A stretch of DNA of 15,217 bases from Candidatus Atribacter fermentans (GTDB lineage: Bacteria; Atribacterota; Atribacteria; Atribacterales; Atribacteraceae): the NCBI GenBank assembly GCA_012517485.1, contig JAAYUT010000196.1, forward strand, positions 1 to 15,217, written 5' to 3'. The stretch's first letter is position 1. Each line of letters starts with the position of its first letter. A program made the translations under genes and the position numbers. Below, one piece after another: positions 6,234-13,957 of this stretch. The notes under the pieces were generated by a model. The model had not been told where the DNA came from and did not search any database. It worked only from the letters and a program-made list of their open reading frames with translations.

Positions 6234-6947
6234 ATGAATAAAAAATTTTTAATCACTAACTTTATCATATGGATAATTTTCATGTTTGTTTTTACTGCTT
6301 ATGCTGGAGAATATGATAAAGAACGCCAACTTATGGTTGAGAAGCAGATCAAACAACGAGGAGTTGTTGACCCTCAGGTCCTCGAAGCCATGTTAAAAGT
6401 ACCCCGTCATCTTTTTGTTCCCAAAGATTTAGAATTAATGGCTTACAGTGATACCCCGCTTCCCATCGGATATGGGCAAACCATCTCTCAACCATATGTT
6501 GTAGCGTTAATGACTGAGAGCTTAAAGGTGAAAAAAGGGTTCAAGGTATTAGAAATCGGAACTGGTTCAGGGTATCAGGCTGCCGTATTAGCTGAAATGG
6601 GTTGCCAGGTTTTTAGCGTTGAAATAATCAAGATCCTTGCCGATACCGCCAAGGAACGGATATCTCAGATTAGCTATTCTCAAGTAAACATCAGATGGGG
6701 AGATGGGTATTTCGGTTGGGAAGAAGAAGCTCCTTTTGATTCGATAATCGTTACTTGCGCAATTGATCATGTTCCTCCACCACTCGTGGAACAGCTAAAA
6801 GAAGGAGGGAGAATGGTTATTCCAGTCGGACCACCCTATAGTATTCAGACTCTCTGGCTTTTCACCAAGGAAAACCAGCAGCTCATTTCCGAAAACTTGG
6901 GTGCTGTCACTTTCGTTCCTCTCCTTCGGGAAATGCGGGAAGAATAG
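6234..6947 (+). CDS. pcm: Protein-L-isoaspartate O-methyltransferase with signal peptide
   Basis: The PCMT family transfers a methyl group from S-adenosylmethionine to L-isoaspartyl residues in damaged proteins, starting their repair. The start is ATG 6234 after an AGGTAGGGG binding site. Of the 237 residues, 25 to 237 form a full-length PCMT domain. It has the substrate-side GQTISQPYVVALMTE (81-95), the SAM-binding motif I LEIGTGSGYQAAVLAE (106-121), motif II with an acidic residue (VFSVE, 126-130) and GDGYFG (156-161). Unusually, residues 1-24 look like a signal peptide or membrane anchor (NKK, a hydrophobic core, then AYA/GEY), whereas classical PCMTs are cytosolic. Its last 41 bases overlap tail-to-tail with the membrane protein gene on the other strand. 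The methyltransferase assignment is firm; export is inferred. Confidence 0.9.
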   Translation: MNKKFLITNFIIWIIFMFVFTAYAGEYDKERQLMVEKQIKQRGVVDPQVLEAMLKVPRHLFVPKDLELMAYSDTPLPIGYGQTISQPYVVALMTESLKVKKGFKVLEIGTGSGYQAAVLAEMGCQVFSVEIIKILADTAKERISQISYSQVNIRWGDGYFGWEEEAPFDSIIVTCAIDHVPPPLVEQLKEGGRMVIPVGPPYSIQTLWLFTKENQQLISENLGAVTFVPLLREMREE

Positions 6948-9270
6948 AAAGCGAGGAAGGGCATGATGATTTATTTAAATAATACACGGTGATCCAAAAA
7001 CCCCCATATATCGGAATAGATAAAAAATAAGGGAAATGAATTCCATATTCAATGGCAGCGAGATGGGAGAGTAGGGAAGCAATGACCGACATAAAACCAT
7101 TCCAAGCAAACACGACCTGGAAAAATTCTGGATTTCTTCGGTGAGCGAGACGAGATAAAACTGGGAAAGGTGTTCCAGCCAAAAATGCCACCACCGAAAA
7201 GGGAATAAGCGTTGCGAAAAGACTAAAGATTCCAGATATTCCCAATAACCAGTTACGAAAGAAATGGATAAACAAAAAAAATCCGGCCAAAACCAGGGGA
7301 TGAATGTAGATGAGGTGGTGAAATAACCGATCTGATTGGACCTTCTCCACATATCGGCTTCCCAAACCAGAGAAAACCAATAAAACAGCGAGCACCACCG
7401 CAAAAGTGTATATTGGAAAACCAATAATCATCTCTAACTGAACAATGATTGGAATTTCGATCAACATATATCCAGCACCAGTGAGAATTGCTGCTAATTC
7501 TAATCCTTTTCTTCCGGCAAATTGTATTTTTTTTCTTATCAAAATCCGTCCTGGGATAAGAATAAAAAGAAGGGATAGGGTAGTAATGACTAGTAAAATA
7601 AAAATGACAAATAAAAAGCCCGCACCTCCAAAAGGCAGCCAGCGTTTGCCTAAATTATAAAAAGTATCATGGAATTGTTCCCACTTAAAAAAATGGGAAA
7701 AATAGGGCTTATTATCCCGGGGTGCTCCAACCTGATAATGCGATTTTTGCAGAGTCCCAAATGGATCTTGAAAATAGTCAATCACTGCCCGATAGTTTGC
7801 TTTTTGATTCTGGAAAATAACTTCAGCTTCTTCTTCAGCTATCCCGGGATAATAAATGAAGTCGAATCTGTAGATGGAGACTTCTTCACCTATGACATGA
7901 ATTTCATTCGGGGTTAAAGGAAATTTAGATGTAATAAGGAGAGCAAAATCTAAATTTTTTATAATGACTAACCGGTTTTTTATTTGTTCCGGACCACCCC
8001 AAACCTGGGTCATCATATCGAGTAATTTAACTAAAACCATTGGAGGTGTCTGAGGAAAAAAAGAAATAACCAACTTGCCGTTCCGATTTAAATGCTCGAA
8101 AACCGAACGAATCCCTTCAATGGTAAAAAGATAATTTTCCTTCATTGAAAATGTTCCGGGGAAAATATCAGCATTTCCAATAGGAACCTGAAGAAAAATC
8201 ATATCATATTGGGATTGAACCTGACTCAGATATTTTCTTGGAAAGGCAACTTTTCCTTCAAAAGAAAAAGGGGGTTGAACAGTTTCCAAAAAATCTCGAA
8301 AGAGGGGGGATGATGTAATCATTGTTGTAGAAATATCAGCATAATGTGTAGCGAACATTTCATAACCCCAATTACATTCGATGATGAGAACTTCATTAGG
8401 ATTGAAAGCCCGCAAGGGGAGGGAGAATAGGGTATGATTAATAAATTCTTGGCTGGGCAGATTGGGGAATATTTGTTGTTGGATATGATCATAGACGAGT
8501 GAGTAAGATGAGGGTGGAACTTCCCGATACCTCATACTCAAACCAGTAGCTGCTCTGGTAAAGGGTGTTGAAAAAACTTCCAAATGTTGAGATGGGTTTC
8601 GAAAAGTGTAAAGAAGCTGGTTTTCAGGAATAAGCTTTAATTGACGAGTGGGGCTATAGTCAGATATTTTTAAGGTTAATGGGATGAACAGCAAAACACA
8701 GGTGAGTATGGCAAGAGGAAAGAAATATTTTTTTTGATTCAAAAGAGCAATACATCCAATACCCATGACACATACCAAACTTTTGACTTCATTGACAACC
8801 ATAAGCAAAACGATCCCGACGATGACTCCTATTGCTGAACCTATAAGATTAATTGAATAGAATCGAGGGAAACGCTCGGGATATTTATCAAAAAGATAGA
8901 TTTGATATAAAGCATGATAAAAAAAGGGGATGAATGTGAAGATAATTAATACAATTAAATTCAGCTTATAGAGTAAATAGGTCCAAAATTCATACACATC
9001 CAGAGGAAGGATCACAAAACCAACTAATATGAATATCAATCCCATTATGAAAAAAAAGGGTGTTAAAGGTTTTATTGAATCAGGAAAAAAACGGTAAAGA
9101 GTTCCAGATGCACCATACCCTAATAAAGCAAGGGAAATGATCAATGAAACAAAATGAAAACCAACTAAAAAAGCAAACAAGCGGAAGAGAACCATTTCAA
9201 CTGCCAGTGCACATATTGAGATTATGAATAGTTGAAAAGATTCGCTTATTTCCCCTCTCATTTTATTCAT
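6907..9270 (-). CDS. Polytopic membrane protein, spermidine-synthase-like (fused MFS/SpeE type)
   Basis: This is a large membrane protein of unknown function. About seven N-terminal transmembrane segments (residues 12-200) precede a soluble domain (about 215-530) with a spermidine-synthase-like Rossmann order. A second membrane block (about 548-765) follows. Family-typical stretches are LTGAGYMLIEIPIIVQLEM (597-615) with FSGLGS (633-638), AGTPFPVLSRLA (698-709), and RDNKPYF (518-524) before the second block. The glycine-rich SAM loop is degenerate (VLIIECNWG, 294-302, instead of a GGG-type loop), so polyamine synthase activity is doubtful. The start is uncertain. I use ATG 9270 (MNKMRGEIS); ATG 9261 is close, and upstream in-frame codons run into a palindromic repeat and are unlikely to be coding. 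The gene ends inside the pcm-like gene. Confidence 0.75.
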   Translation of the reverse strand: MNKMRGEISESFQLFIISICALAVEMVLFRLFAFLVGFHFVSLIISLALLGYGASGTLYRFFPDSIKPLTPFFFIMGLIFILVGFVILPLDVYEFWTYLLYKLNLIVLIIFTFIPFFYHALYQIYLFDKYPERFPRFYSINLIGSAIGVIVGIVLLMVVNEVKSLVCVMGIGCIALLNQKKYFFPLAILTCVLLFIPLTLKISDYSPTRQLKLIPENQLLYTFRNPSQHLEVFSTPFTRAATGLSMRYREVPPSSYSLVYDHIQQQIFPNLPSQEFINHTLFSLPLRAFNPNEVLIIECNWGYEMFATHYADISTTMITSSPLFRDFLETVQPPFSFEGKVAFPRKYLSQVQSQYDMIFLQVPIGNADIFPGTFSMKENYLFTIEGIRSVFEHLNRNGKLVISFFPQTPPMVLVKLLDMMTQVWGGPEQIKNRLVIIKNLDFALLITSKFPLTPNEIHVIGEEVSIYRFDFIYYPGIAEEEAEVIFQNQKANYRAVIDYFQDPFGTLQKSHYQVGAPRDNKPYFSHFFKWEQFHDTFYNLGKRWLPFGGAGFLFVIFILLVITTLSLLFILIPGRILIRKKIQFAGRKGLELAAILTGAGYMLIEIPIIVQLEMIIGFPIYTFAVVLAVLLVFSGLGSRYVEKVQSDRLFHHLIYIHPLVLAGFFLFIHFFRNWLLGISGIFSLFATLIPFSVVAFLAGTPFPVLSRLAHRRNPEFFQVVFAWNGFMSVIASLLSHLAAIEYGIHFPYFLSIPIYGGFWITVYYLNKSSCPSSLSILPAFPEGEERK

Positions 9271-9352
9271 TCCAATGCTTTTTTCTAATTGTATCATAGT
9301 GAGAAAGATGATCATTGTCGTAAAATGAGTCGAAGATGAAAAATGAAAATTT

Positions 9353-9395
9353 GACATGCCATGGCATGTCGCTCCATGAATCGGGCGCAAAAGAA
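9353..9395. repeat. Perfect 18-bp palindrome within a GC-rich repeat patch
   Basis: Positions 9353-9370 read the same on both strands (GACATGCCATGGCATGTC). The following GCTCCATGAATCGGGCGC is GC-rich, unlike the AT-rich genes around it. The patch lies upstream of the membrane protein start and extends its frame artificially. I see no second copy in the window. It may be another dispersed repeat or a protein-binding site. Confidence 0.6.
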
Positions 9396-9461
9396 GCCGA
9401 GGGGGCGAGGGGAGAAGGGGAGAAAAATAAAAAAAGAGGTTCGGGATAACGGATTAAAAGT

Positions 9462-9531
9462 ACCCTCCCCACCGCGAAAGCGGCACCCCTCCACGGAGGG
9501 GAATTTTTCAATTCATTCCCCCATTGAGGGG
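9462..9531 (-). repeat. Unit E repeat, inverted copy
   Basis: The reverse complement matches 5718-5786 almost base for base, including the CCCCTCC/GGAGGGG hairpin. In this copy the second stem is longer and perfect, GCCGC-TTTC-GCGG. The region 9271-9666 has no gene; it holds this repeat, the palindrome at 9353, a purine-rich GGGGCGAGGGGAGAAGGGG stretch (9400-9420), and the AT-rich upstream region of the radical SAM gene. Confidence 0.88.
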
Positions 9532-9666
9532 GGATTCAGGGGGTGTGCCTTTTTTTTGTTTTATTCCTTTTTACTCATTCTGATATTTTCAGGATATACT
9601 TTAAGAAACGTTGAAATTTAAAATTGTTACAAGTTTCTTATTTTTTTGGTATATCGAGGTGAATGT

Positions 9667-10575
9667 ATGGAATTTCAACCACTTTATAGAGAAAAAATTG
9701 ACCTGGTAACCCTTAACCAGCGATCTCAAGAGCTTATGGATAGCCTCGAATCCTGCACTCTCTGTCCTCACTCCTGCAGAGTAAATCGTAAAAAAGGTGA
9801 AATTGGTCAATGTGGCGCAGGGATAGAGCTCGAAGTCGCCTCTTATGGACCCCATTATGGTGAAGAGTCCCCGTTAGTAGGATATCGAGGTTCCGGCACT
9901 ATTTTTTTTAACCACTGTCCAATGCATTGTATCTATTGCCAGAATTGGAATATTAGCCAAAGACATGGTGAAAAAATCTCTATCGAAACCCTGGCAGTTT
10001 ATATGGATGAACTCCAAAAACTCGGTTGTCATAATATCAATTTGGTGACTCCTACTCATTACCTTCCCCAAATCCTTGCTGCTTTAACGAGAGCAGTTCA
10101 AAATGGATTGAATATCCCTATTGTTTATAACTGCGGAGGATATGAAAGCATTGTTACCTTGAGGAAGTTAGATGGAATCATCGATATTTATCTTCCAGAT
10201 GCCAAATATGCAGATGAAAATACTGCCTGGCAATTATCCAAAATACATGGGTATCCTGAAGCTATGAAAGCGACTTTAAAAGAAATGCATCGGCAAGTGG
10301 GTGATTTAAGGGTTGATCAGCAGGGAATCGCCCAAAGAGGTCTTCTTATCCGGCACTTAGTTCTTCCCGATAATCTTGCTGGAACAAAAGAAATTTTAAC
10401 CTTTATAGCTGAAAAGGTGTCTCCAACTGCCACTATTAATATCATGCCGCAATATTATCCAGCCTATCAAGCCTTTCAACATCCATTGCTGAATCGTCGC
10501 CTCTCCCGACAAGAATACCAAGAAGCACTGAAAACCGCGCGTTCAATCAGCTCCAGTTTTCAACTTAATTTTTAA
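9667..10575 (+). CDS. pflX: Radical SAM protein, PflX-like (COG1313 type)
   Basis: This is a cytoplasmic iron-sulfur enzyme related to pyruvate formate-lyase activases; the true substrate of the PflX group is not established. The start is ATG 9667 after GAGGTGA (9656-9662); an in-frame TTG at 9646 has no such site. The 302-residue product carries the radical SAM cluster motif CPMHCIYC (Cys84, Cys88, Cys91). Four further N-terminal cysteines lie in CTLCPHSCRV...QCG (Cys30, 33, 37 and 49) and may hold a second metal site. Family-typical stretches are HYGEESPLVGYRGSGTIFF (63-81), GCHNINLVTPTHYLP, VYNCGGYES, DIYLPDAKY, RHLVLPDNLAGT and NIMPQYYPAY. No glycyl radical enzyme is encoded nearby, so it stands alone. 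It converges on the symporter gene with only 12 bases between the stop codons. Confidence 0.88.
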   Translation: MEFQPLYREKIDLVTLNQRSQELMDSLESCTLCPHSCRVNRKKGEIGQCGAGIELEVASYGPHYGEESPLVGYRGSGTIFFNHCPMHCIYCQNWNISQRHGEKISIETLAVYMDELQKLGCHNINLVTPTHYLPQILAALTRAVQNGLNIPIVYNCGGYESIVTLRKLDGIIDIYLPDAKYADENTAWQLSKIHGYPEAMKATLKEMHRQVGDLRVDQQGIAQRGLLIRHLVLPDNLAGTKEILTFIAEKVSPTATINIMPQYYPAYQAFQHPLLNRRLSRQEYQEALKTARSISSSFQLNF

Positions 10576-10587
10576 TAGTTTATAATT

Positions 10588-12123
10588 TTATTTTCCTCCA
10601 ATGCAGCTACGGACGACCTCTTCGGCAAAATTTTCTTCAGCCTGCAGGTCATGGGTGAATCGTGATACTAAAATACCAACTCCAAAAGATCCAGCCATGG
10701 AAAAAATCCCAGGATTTTTCAAGGGGAAAAGAGCTTGGGGATGATGGAGGACATCTACCCAGATAGTCGGACTCAAAAAAATAAGAATCATGGCCAATCC
10801 CAAACCAGTAATCATACTTGCTACTGCTCCCAGAGTAGTGAATTTTTTCCAATAAATCGATAAAAGCAAGGCCGGGAAGTTTACACTCGCTGCGATAGCA
10901 AATGCCAATCCCACCATAAAGGCAATATTTTGACCTTTAAAGAGGATTCCTAAAATAATAGCAACAATTCCCAATGAAAGAGTGGAAATTTTTGCCACCC
11001 TTAATTCCTTTTTTTCATTAATAACGCTCTTTTTAAAAACTCCTGCATAGAGATCGTGAGATACCGCTGAAGCACCAGCCAATGTCAAACCAGCAACTAC
11101 CGCTAAAATAGTCGCAAAAGCGACTGCTGCCAGATAACCGAGAAAAACCTGTCCTCCCAACACCTCAGCTAATAGAAGAGCTGCCATATTTCCCCCTTTA
11201 TCAATAGTTTGAATGGCTGTCTTCCCAACAATGACCGCTGCGCCGAATCCTAAAATGAATGTCAAGATATAAAAAAATCCAATGAAACCAGTTGCATAAA
11301 AAACTGATTTACGTGCTTCTTTGGAATTAGGAACGGTATAAAATCTCATTAGGATATGGGGGAGACCAGCAGTTCCAAACATTAGGGCTAATCCCAAAGA
11401 TATAGTATCTAAAGGATTTTTGACTAATCCTCCTGGGAGGAGGAAATCAATCCCATATTGAATCTGAGCTTCATTCATAAGATTTCCAAAATGGAACCCA
11501 TAATGATAAAGGGTCCAAATCGCCAAAACCGTGGCACCACCGAGTAAAAGGCCCGCCTTAATTATTTGAACCCAAGTCGTAGCGAGCATTCCACCAAACA
11601 AAACATAAGCAAGCATAATCGAACCAACTAAAATAATTGCTACTTCATAAGGAAGTCCAAAAACCAATTTTATCAAGGTTCCAGCTCCTACCATTTGGGC
11701 AAGAAGATAGAAAAGAACTGTTACTATGCTTCCAATCGCTGCTGCGCTTCGAACCGGTGTTTTACTTAACCGATACGCTACAACATCTGCATAGGTATAT
11801 TTCCCTAAATTTCTAAGTGGCTCAGCGATGAGAAAAAGTACCACCGGCCATCCGACAAGCCAACCCACCGAATAGATTAAGCCATCATAGCCACTCAAAG
11901 CCACCATCCCTGCAATACCTAAGAAAGAGGCGGCACTCATAAAATCACCCGACAGCGCTAAACCGTTTTGAAATCCACTGATTCCATGACCGGCAGCATA
12001 GAACTCACTGGTGGTTTTGGATTTTTTAGAAGCCCAATAGGTAACCAAAAGAGTAACCGCTACGAAAATAAAAAAGAACGAGATTGAAATTGCATTCACC
12101 TGACCTAAGCTCGTCGTATTCAT
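10588..12123 (-). CDS. actP: Sodium/solute symporter, ActP (cation/acetate) type
   Basis: This inner-membrane secondary transporter of the SSS family probably imports acetate or another short carboxylate with sodium or another cation. The product has 511 residues (E. coli ActP has about 549) and about 13 transmembrane segments in a LeuT-like fold. Diagnostic stretches are FYAAGHGISGFQNGLALSGD (41-60), FMSAASFLGIAGM (61-73) in the first core helix, EPLRNLGKYTYADVVAYRLS (101-120), and LPHILMRFYTVPNSKEARKS, which is characteristic of the acetate branch. The ATG at 12123 overlaps the stop of the upstream yjcH-like gene by ATGA, so translation is coupled. The partner gene supports ActP over other SSS members; pyruvate or propionate remain possible substrates. 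Confidence 0.87.
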   Translation of the reverse strand: MNTTSLGQVNAISISFFFIFVAVTLLVTYWASKKSKTTSEFYAAGHGISGFQNGLALSGDFMSAASFLGIAGMVALSGYDGLIYSVGWLVGWPVVLFLIAEPLRNLGKYTYADVVAYRLSKTPVRSAAAIGSIVTVLFYLLAQMVGAGTLIKLVFGLPYEVAIILVGSIMLAYVLFGGMLATTWVQIIKAGLLLGGATVLAIWTLYHYGFHFGNLMNEAQIQYGIDFLLPGGLVKNPLDTISLGLALMFGTAGLPHILMRFYTVPNSKEARKSVFYATGFIGFFYILTFILGFGAAVIVGKTAIQTIDKGGNMAALLLAEVLGGQVFLGYLAAVAFATILAVVAGLTLAGASAVSHDLYAGVFKKSVINEKKELRVAKISTLSLGIVAIILGILFKGQNIAFMVGLAFAIAASVNFPALLLSIYWKKFTTLGAVASMITGLGLAMILIFLSPTIWVDVLHHPQALFPLKNPGIFSMAGSFGVGILVSRFTHDLQAEENFAEEVVRSCIGGK

Positions 12124-12434
12124 AGTTGACCTCCAGTCGTTCTTTTTATTTTTTCAAGGAGTAAGTCATATTTTTTGTTTGCCCACCAAACATAGATACC
12201 GGTTGCAATCCACCCAATGATGATAATTCCAATTCCTAAAATAATTCCCAAAGTAATACCACCTGATGCCTTGTAAGCCAAGAATTCCCGATCGAAAGCA
12301 TCGATCAATATATAAACAATATAAATACCAACAATAAACAAAGTTAAAACAAAAGAGATGGTCTTTTTTTGGCGATAGAGCTTACGAAAAGTAGGATCAT
12401 TTAAAATTTTATTGTCCCAAGTCTTCTTTTTCAA
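12120..12434 (-). CDS. yjcH: DUF485 membrane protein, YjcH-like
   Basis: This small membrane protein of the DUF485 family is usually encoded next to actP; its own role is not established. The start is TTG 12434 with an AGGGGG binding site eight bases upstream. The 104 residues contain two hydrophobic segments (about 25-48 and 59-84). The N-terminal NDPTFRKLYRQKKTISF is typical of the family, and the C-terminus is a charged tail. Its stop overlaps the symporter start by four bases. Co-translation suggests that it assists insertion, stability or control of the symporter, but that is inference. Confidence 0.85.
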   Translation of the reverse strand: MKKKTWDNKILNDPTFRKLYRQKKTISFVLTLFIVGIYIVYILIDAFDREFLAYKASGGITLGIILGIGIIIIGWIATGIYVWWANKKYDLLLEKIKRTTGGQL

Positions 12435-12473
12435 ATTTTTTCCCCCTTAAACCTTTATTTAAAACCAAGCCAA

Positions 12474-12501
12474 GTTATGTCACATACATTTCATTTTTCA
12501 A
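12474..12501 (-). promoter_or_regulatory. Candidate promoter of the yjcH-actP pair
   Basis: On the minus strand, TTGAAA (12501-12496) is followed after 16 bases by CATAAC (12479-12474), about 40 bases upstream of the start codon. The -35 is good and the -10 is weak. Nothing else was recognised in 12435-12693 apart from a short 6-bp stem (12672-12677 with 12689-12694) at the end of the neighbouring gene, which lacks a U tract. Confidence 0.3.
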
Positions 12502-12693
12502 AAAGAGAAAACAAAGATCCAACCAATCCACCAATTACAACTTCAAATGAACGTGGAAATAACTTAGAAGTAAAGAGAAGATCAATTATAAAGGGGGAGG
12601 ATGAAACTTGCGAATCATAGTAAAAATCAACCGTATTCTCCTACCTTTTATTTTCAATTAATATTTATTATACCTCTCATTGTGAAAAAGAGG

Positions 12694-13311
12694 TTATTTG
12701 AAACAACTATCCTGGTATAAAATGAGATAATCCATGATAATCGATATAGCTTCTGGACGAAAATCTTTCTCAAGCGATTTGTTGTTCATGACCGATTCAG
12801 CAAACAGCCATATCTGGCACCAATCGGTATCAAAAGCGACCTGCCCACGCGCTATAGCAGTTATAATATTTACTGTGAAACTCTTCGGCTTAATTTCTAA
12901 AGCCCTTTCAAGAATTTTCATAGCTTCTAAGGGGTGAAAATAGTCTTCAAGAAGTTTGAGATATCCAAGACACATCATCTCACTCCCATTTAAAGCATAA
13001 ATTGGTAGGTTCTTAGTTTGAAATCGATATTTTTCCATAAGATATTGAGTAAATATTTCAGCATTCTTCTTTCCTTCGAATTTCCACCCTAAGGCATTCA
13101 CTAAAGCGGCTTTTTGATCTAAAGGAATGCTGTGATTGGTTAAAAACCGACACATTTCTTCATTAAGAACGCCTTGTTCTTGGGATATTTTAATTAGAGG
13201 AATATCCAGATAAGCTTCAGAAAAGGGAGTTGAAGTTGCAGGAGAATCAGCCAAAACACCTTGCGAAAAAACCAGTAAGATATATAAAATAGTGAAAAAC
13301 TTGATTTTCAT
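12694..13311 (-). CDS. Secreted protein of unknown function
   Basis: I do not recognise this family. The start is ATG 13311 with GGAGGTGA seven bases upstream; longer upstream starts cover the signal peptide and the neighbouring gene. The product has 205 residues. The first 21 (MKIKFFTILYILLVFSQGVLA) form a signal peptide with cleavage before DSPATS, so the protein is likely periplasmic or extracellular. The rest is helix-rich. The stretch HPLEAMKILERALEIKPKSF, followed by FTVNIITAIARGQVAF, has the spacing and residues of a TPR-like helical pair, but a single repeat is weak evidence. It is transcribed divergently from the GNAT gene, with only 39 bases between the start codons. Confidence 0.75.
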   Translation of the reverse strand: MKIKFFTILYILLVFSQGVLADSPATSTPFSEAYLDIPLIKISQEQGVLNEEMCRFLTNHSIPLDQKAALVNALGWKFEGKKNAEIFTQYLMEKYRFQTKNLPIYALNGSEMMCLGYLKLLEDYFHPLEAMKILERALEIKPKSFTVNIITAIARGQVAFDTDWCQIWLFAESVMNNKSLEKDFRPEAISIIMDYLILYQDSCFK

Positions 13312-13350
13312 TTTTTCACCTCCATTCGCTATGAGGAAAGGGAATTGTAC

Positions 13351-13833
13351 ATGAATAAACCGTTTACAATCGTGGAAGTCATTCATGAAAAACCATCCGT
13401 TGATATGATTAAACAATTATTCTTGGAATATGCCCAATCGTTAAACTTTAGCTTGTGTTTTCAGAATTTCCAGAAAGAACTTGATGAACTCCCTGGAATC
13501 TATTCACCTCCCAAAGGCTTGCTTTGCTTAGCTCTGGTGAATGGAAAACCAGCTGGATGTATTGCTCTAAAACCTCTTGGAGATAAAGTTTGTGAGATGA
13601 AACGACTTTATGTCCGACCGGAATTCCGAGGATTAGGAGTTGGAAAGGGTTTGGCGATTCATCTCATCAACCGCGCTAAAGAATTAGCTTATCATAAAAT
13701 GCGTCTTGATACCATCTCAACTATGAAAGAGGCAATAGCTCTTTACCGGTCACTCGGCTTTTATGAAATCGAACCTTATTACTATAATCCGGTTGAAGGT
13801 GCCCATTATATGGAAATAAACCTCACTGGATAA
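13351..13833 (+). CDS. GNAT family N-acetyltransferase
   Basis: This cytoplasmic acetyl-CoA-dependent acetyltransferase has an unknown substrate. I chose the ATG at 13351 with GGAAAGGG upstream; an in-frame TTG at 13345 is less likely. The 160 residues cover a single complete GNAT domain. Motif A is MKRLYVRPEFRGLGVGKGLA (83-102), with the RxxGxGxG acetyl-CoA pyrophosphate loop at RGLGVGKG (93-100). Further motifs are MRLDTISTMKEAIALYRSLG (117-136) and FYEIEPYYYNP (137-147), which is common in small-molecule or N-terminal acetylating members. It is divergent from the secreted protein gene and is followed by a degenerate unit A repeat. Confidence 0.88.
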   Translation: MNKPFTIVEVIHEKPSVDMIKQLFLEYAQSLNFSLCFQNFQKELDELPGIYSPPKGLLCLALVNGKPAGCIALKPLGDKVCEMKRLYVRPEFRGLGVGKGLAIHLINRAKELAYHKMRLDTISTMKEAIALYRSLGFYEIEPYYYNPVEGAHYMEINLTG

Positions 13834-13850
13834 AACGAATAAGGAGGGGA

Positions 13851-13889
13851 GATGAGATTGCCACATTGCTTTGCTTTTCGAAATGAATC
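13851..13889 (-). repeat. Unit A repeat, degenerate copy
   Basis: It begins GATGAGATTGCCACA like the intact copies, but the second half is eroded (AAATGAATCA instead of GCAATGACGG). It lies between the GNAT stop and the terminator of the dehydrogenase gene. It marks an older insertion, or one that has decayed without selection. Confidence 0.6.
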
Positions 13890-13895
13890 AGCAAT

Positions 13896-13931
13896 AAAAA
13901 ATTCACCCCTCCTATCAATAAGAGGGGTGAA
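13896..13931 (-). terminator. Rho-independent terminator of the dehydrogenase gene
   Basis: A perfect 9-bp stem (TTCACCCCT 13902-13910 with AGGGGTGAA 13923-13931) has a 12-base loop. Read on the minus strand, it is followed by six T residues (13901-13896). It begins 27 bases after the dehydrogenase stop codon. On the plus strand no T tract follows, so it serves mainly the minus-strand gene. Confidence 0.85.
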
Positions 13932-13957
13932 GGATCATATATTCATATGCACAGTTG

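Noticed and set aside
7445..7917. Two plus-strand open frames inside the large membrane protein gene
   Set aside because: They are antisense shadows of hydrophobic coding sequence, without binding sites or recognisable motifs.
9361..9621. Open frame of 86 codons, plus strand, and overlapping minus frames at 9263-9511
   Set aside because: They run through the palindrome and unit E repeats. SPPWRGAAFAVG-type peptides are typical of translated repeats.
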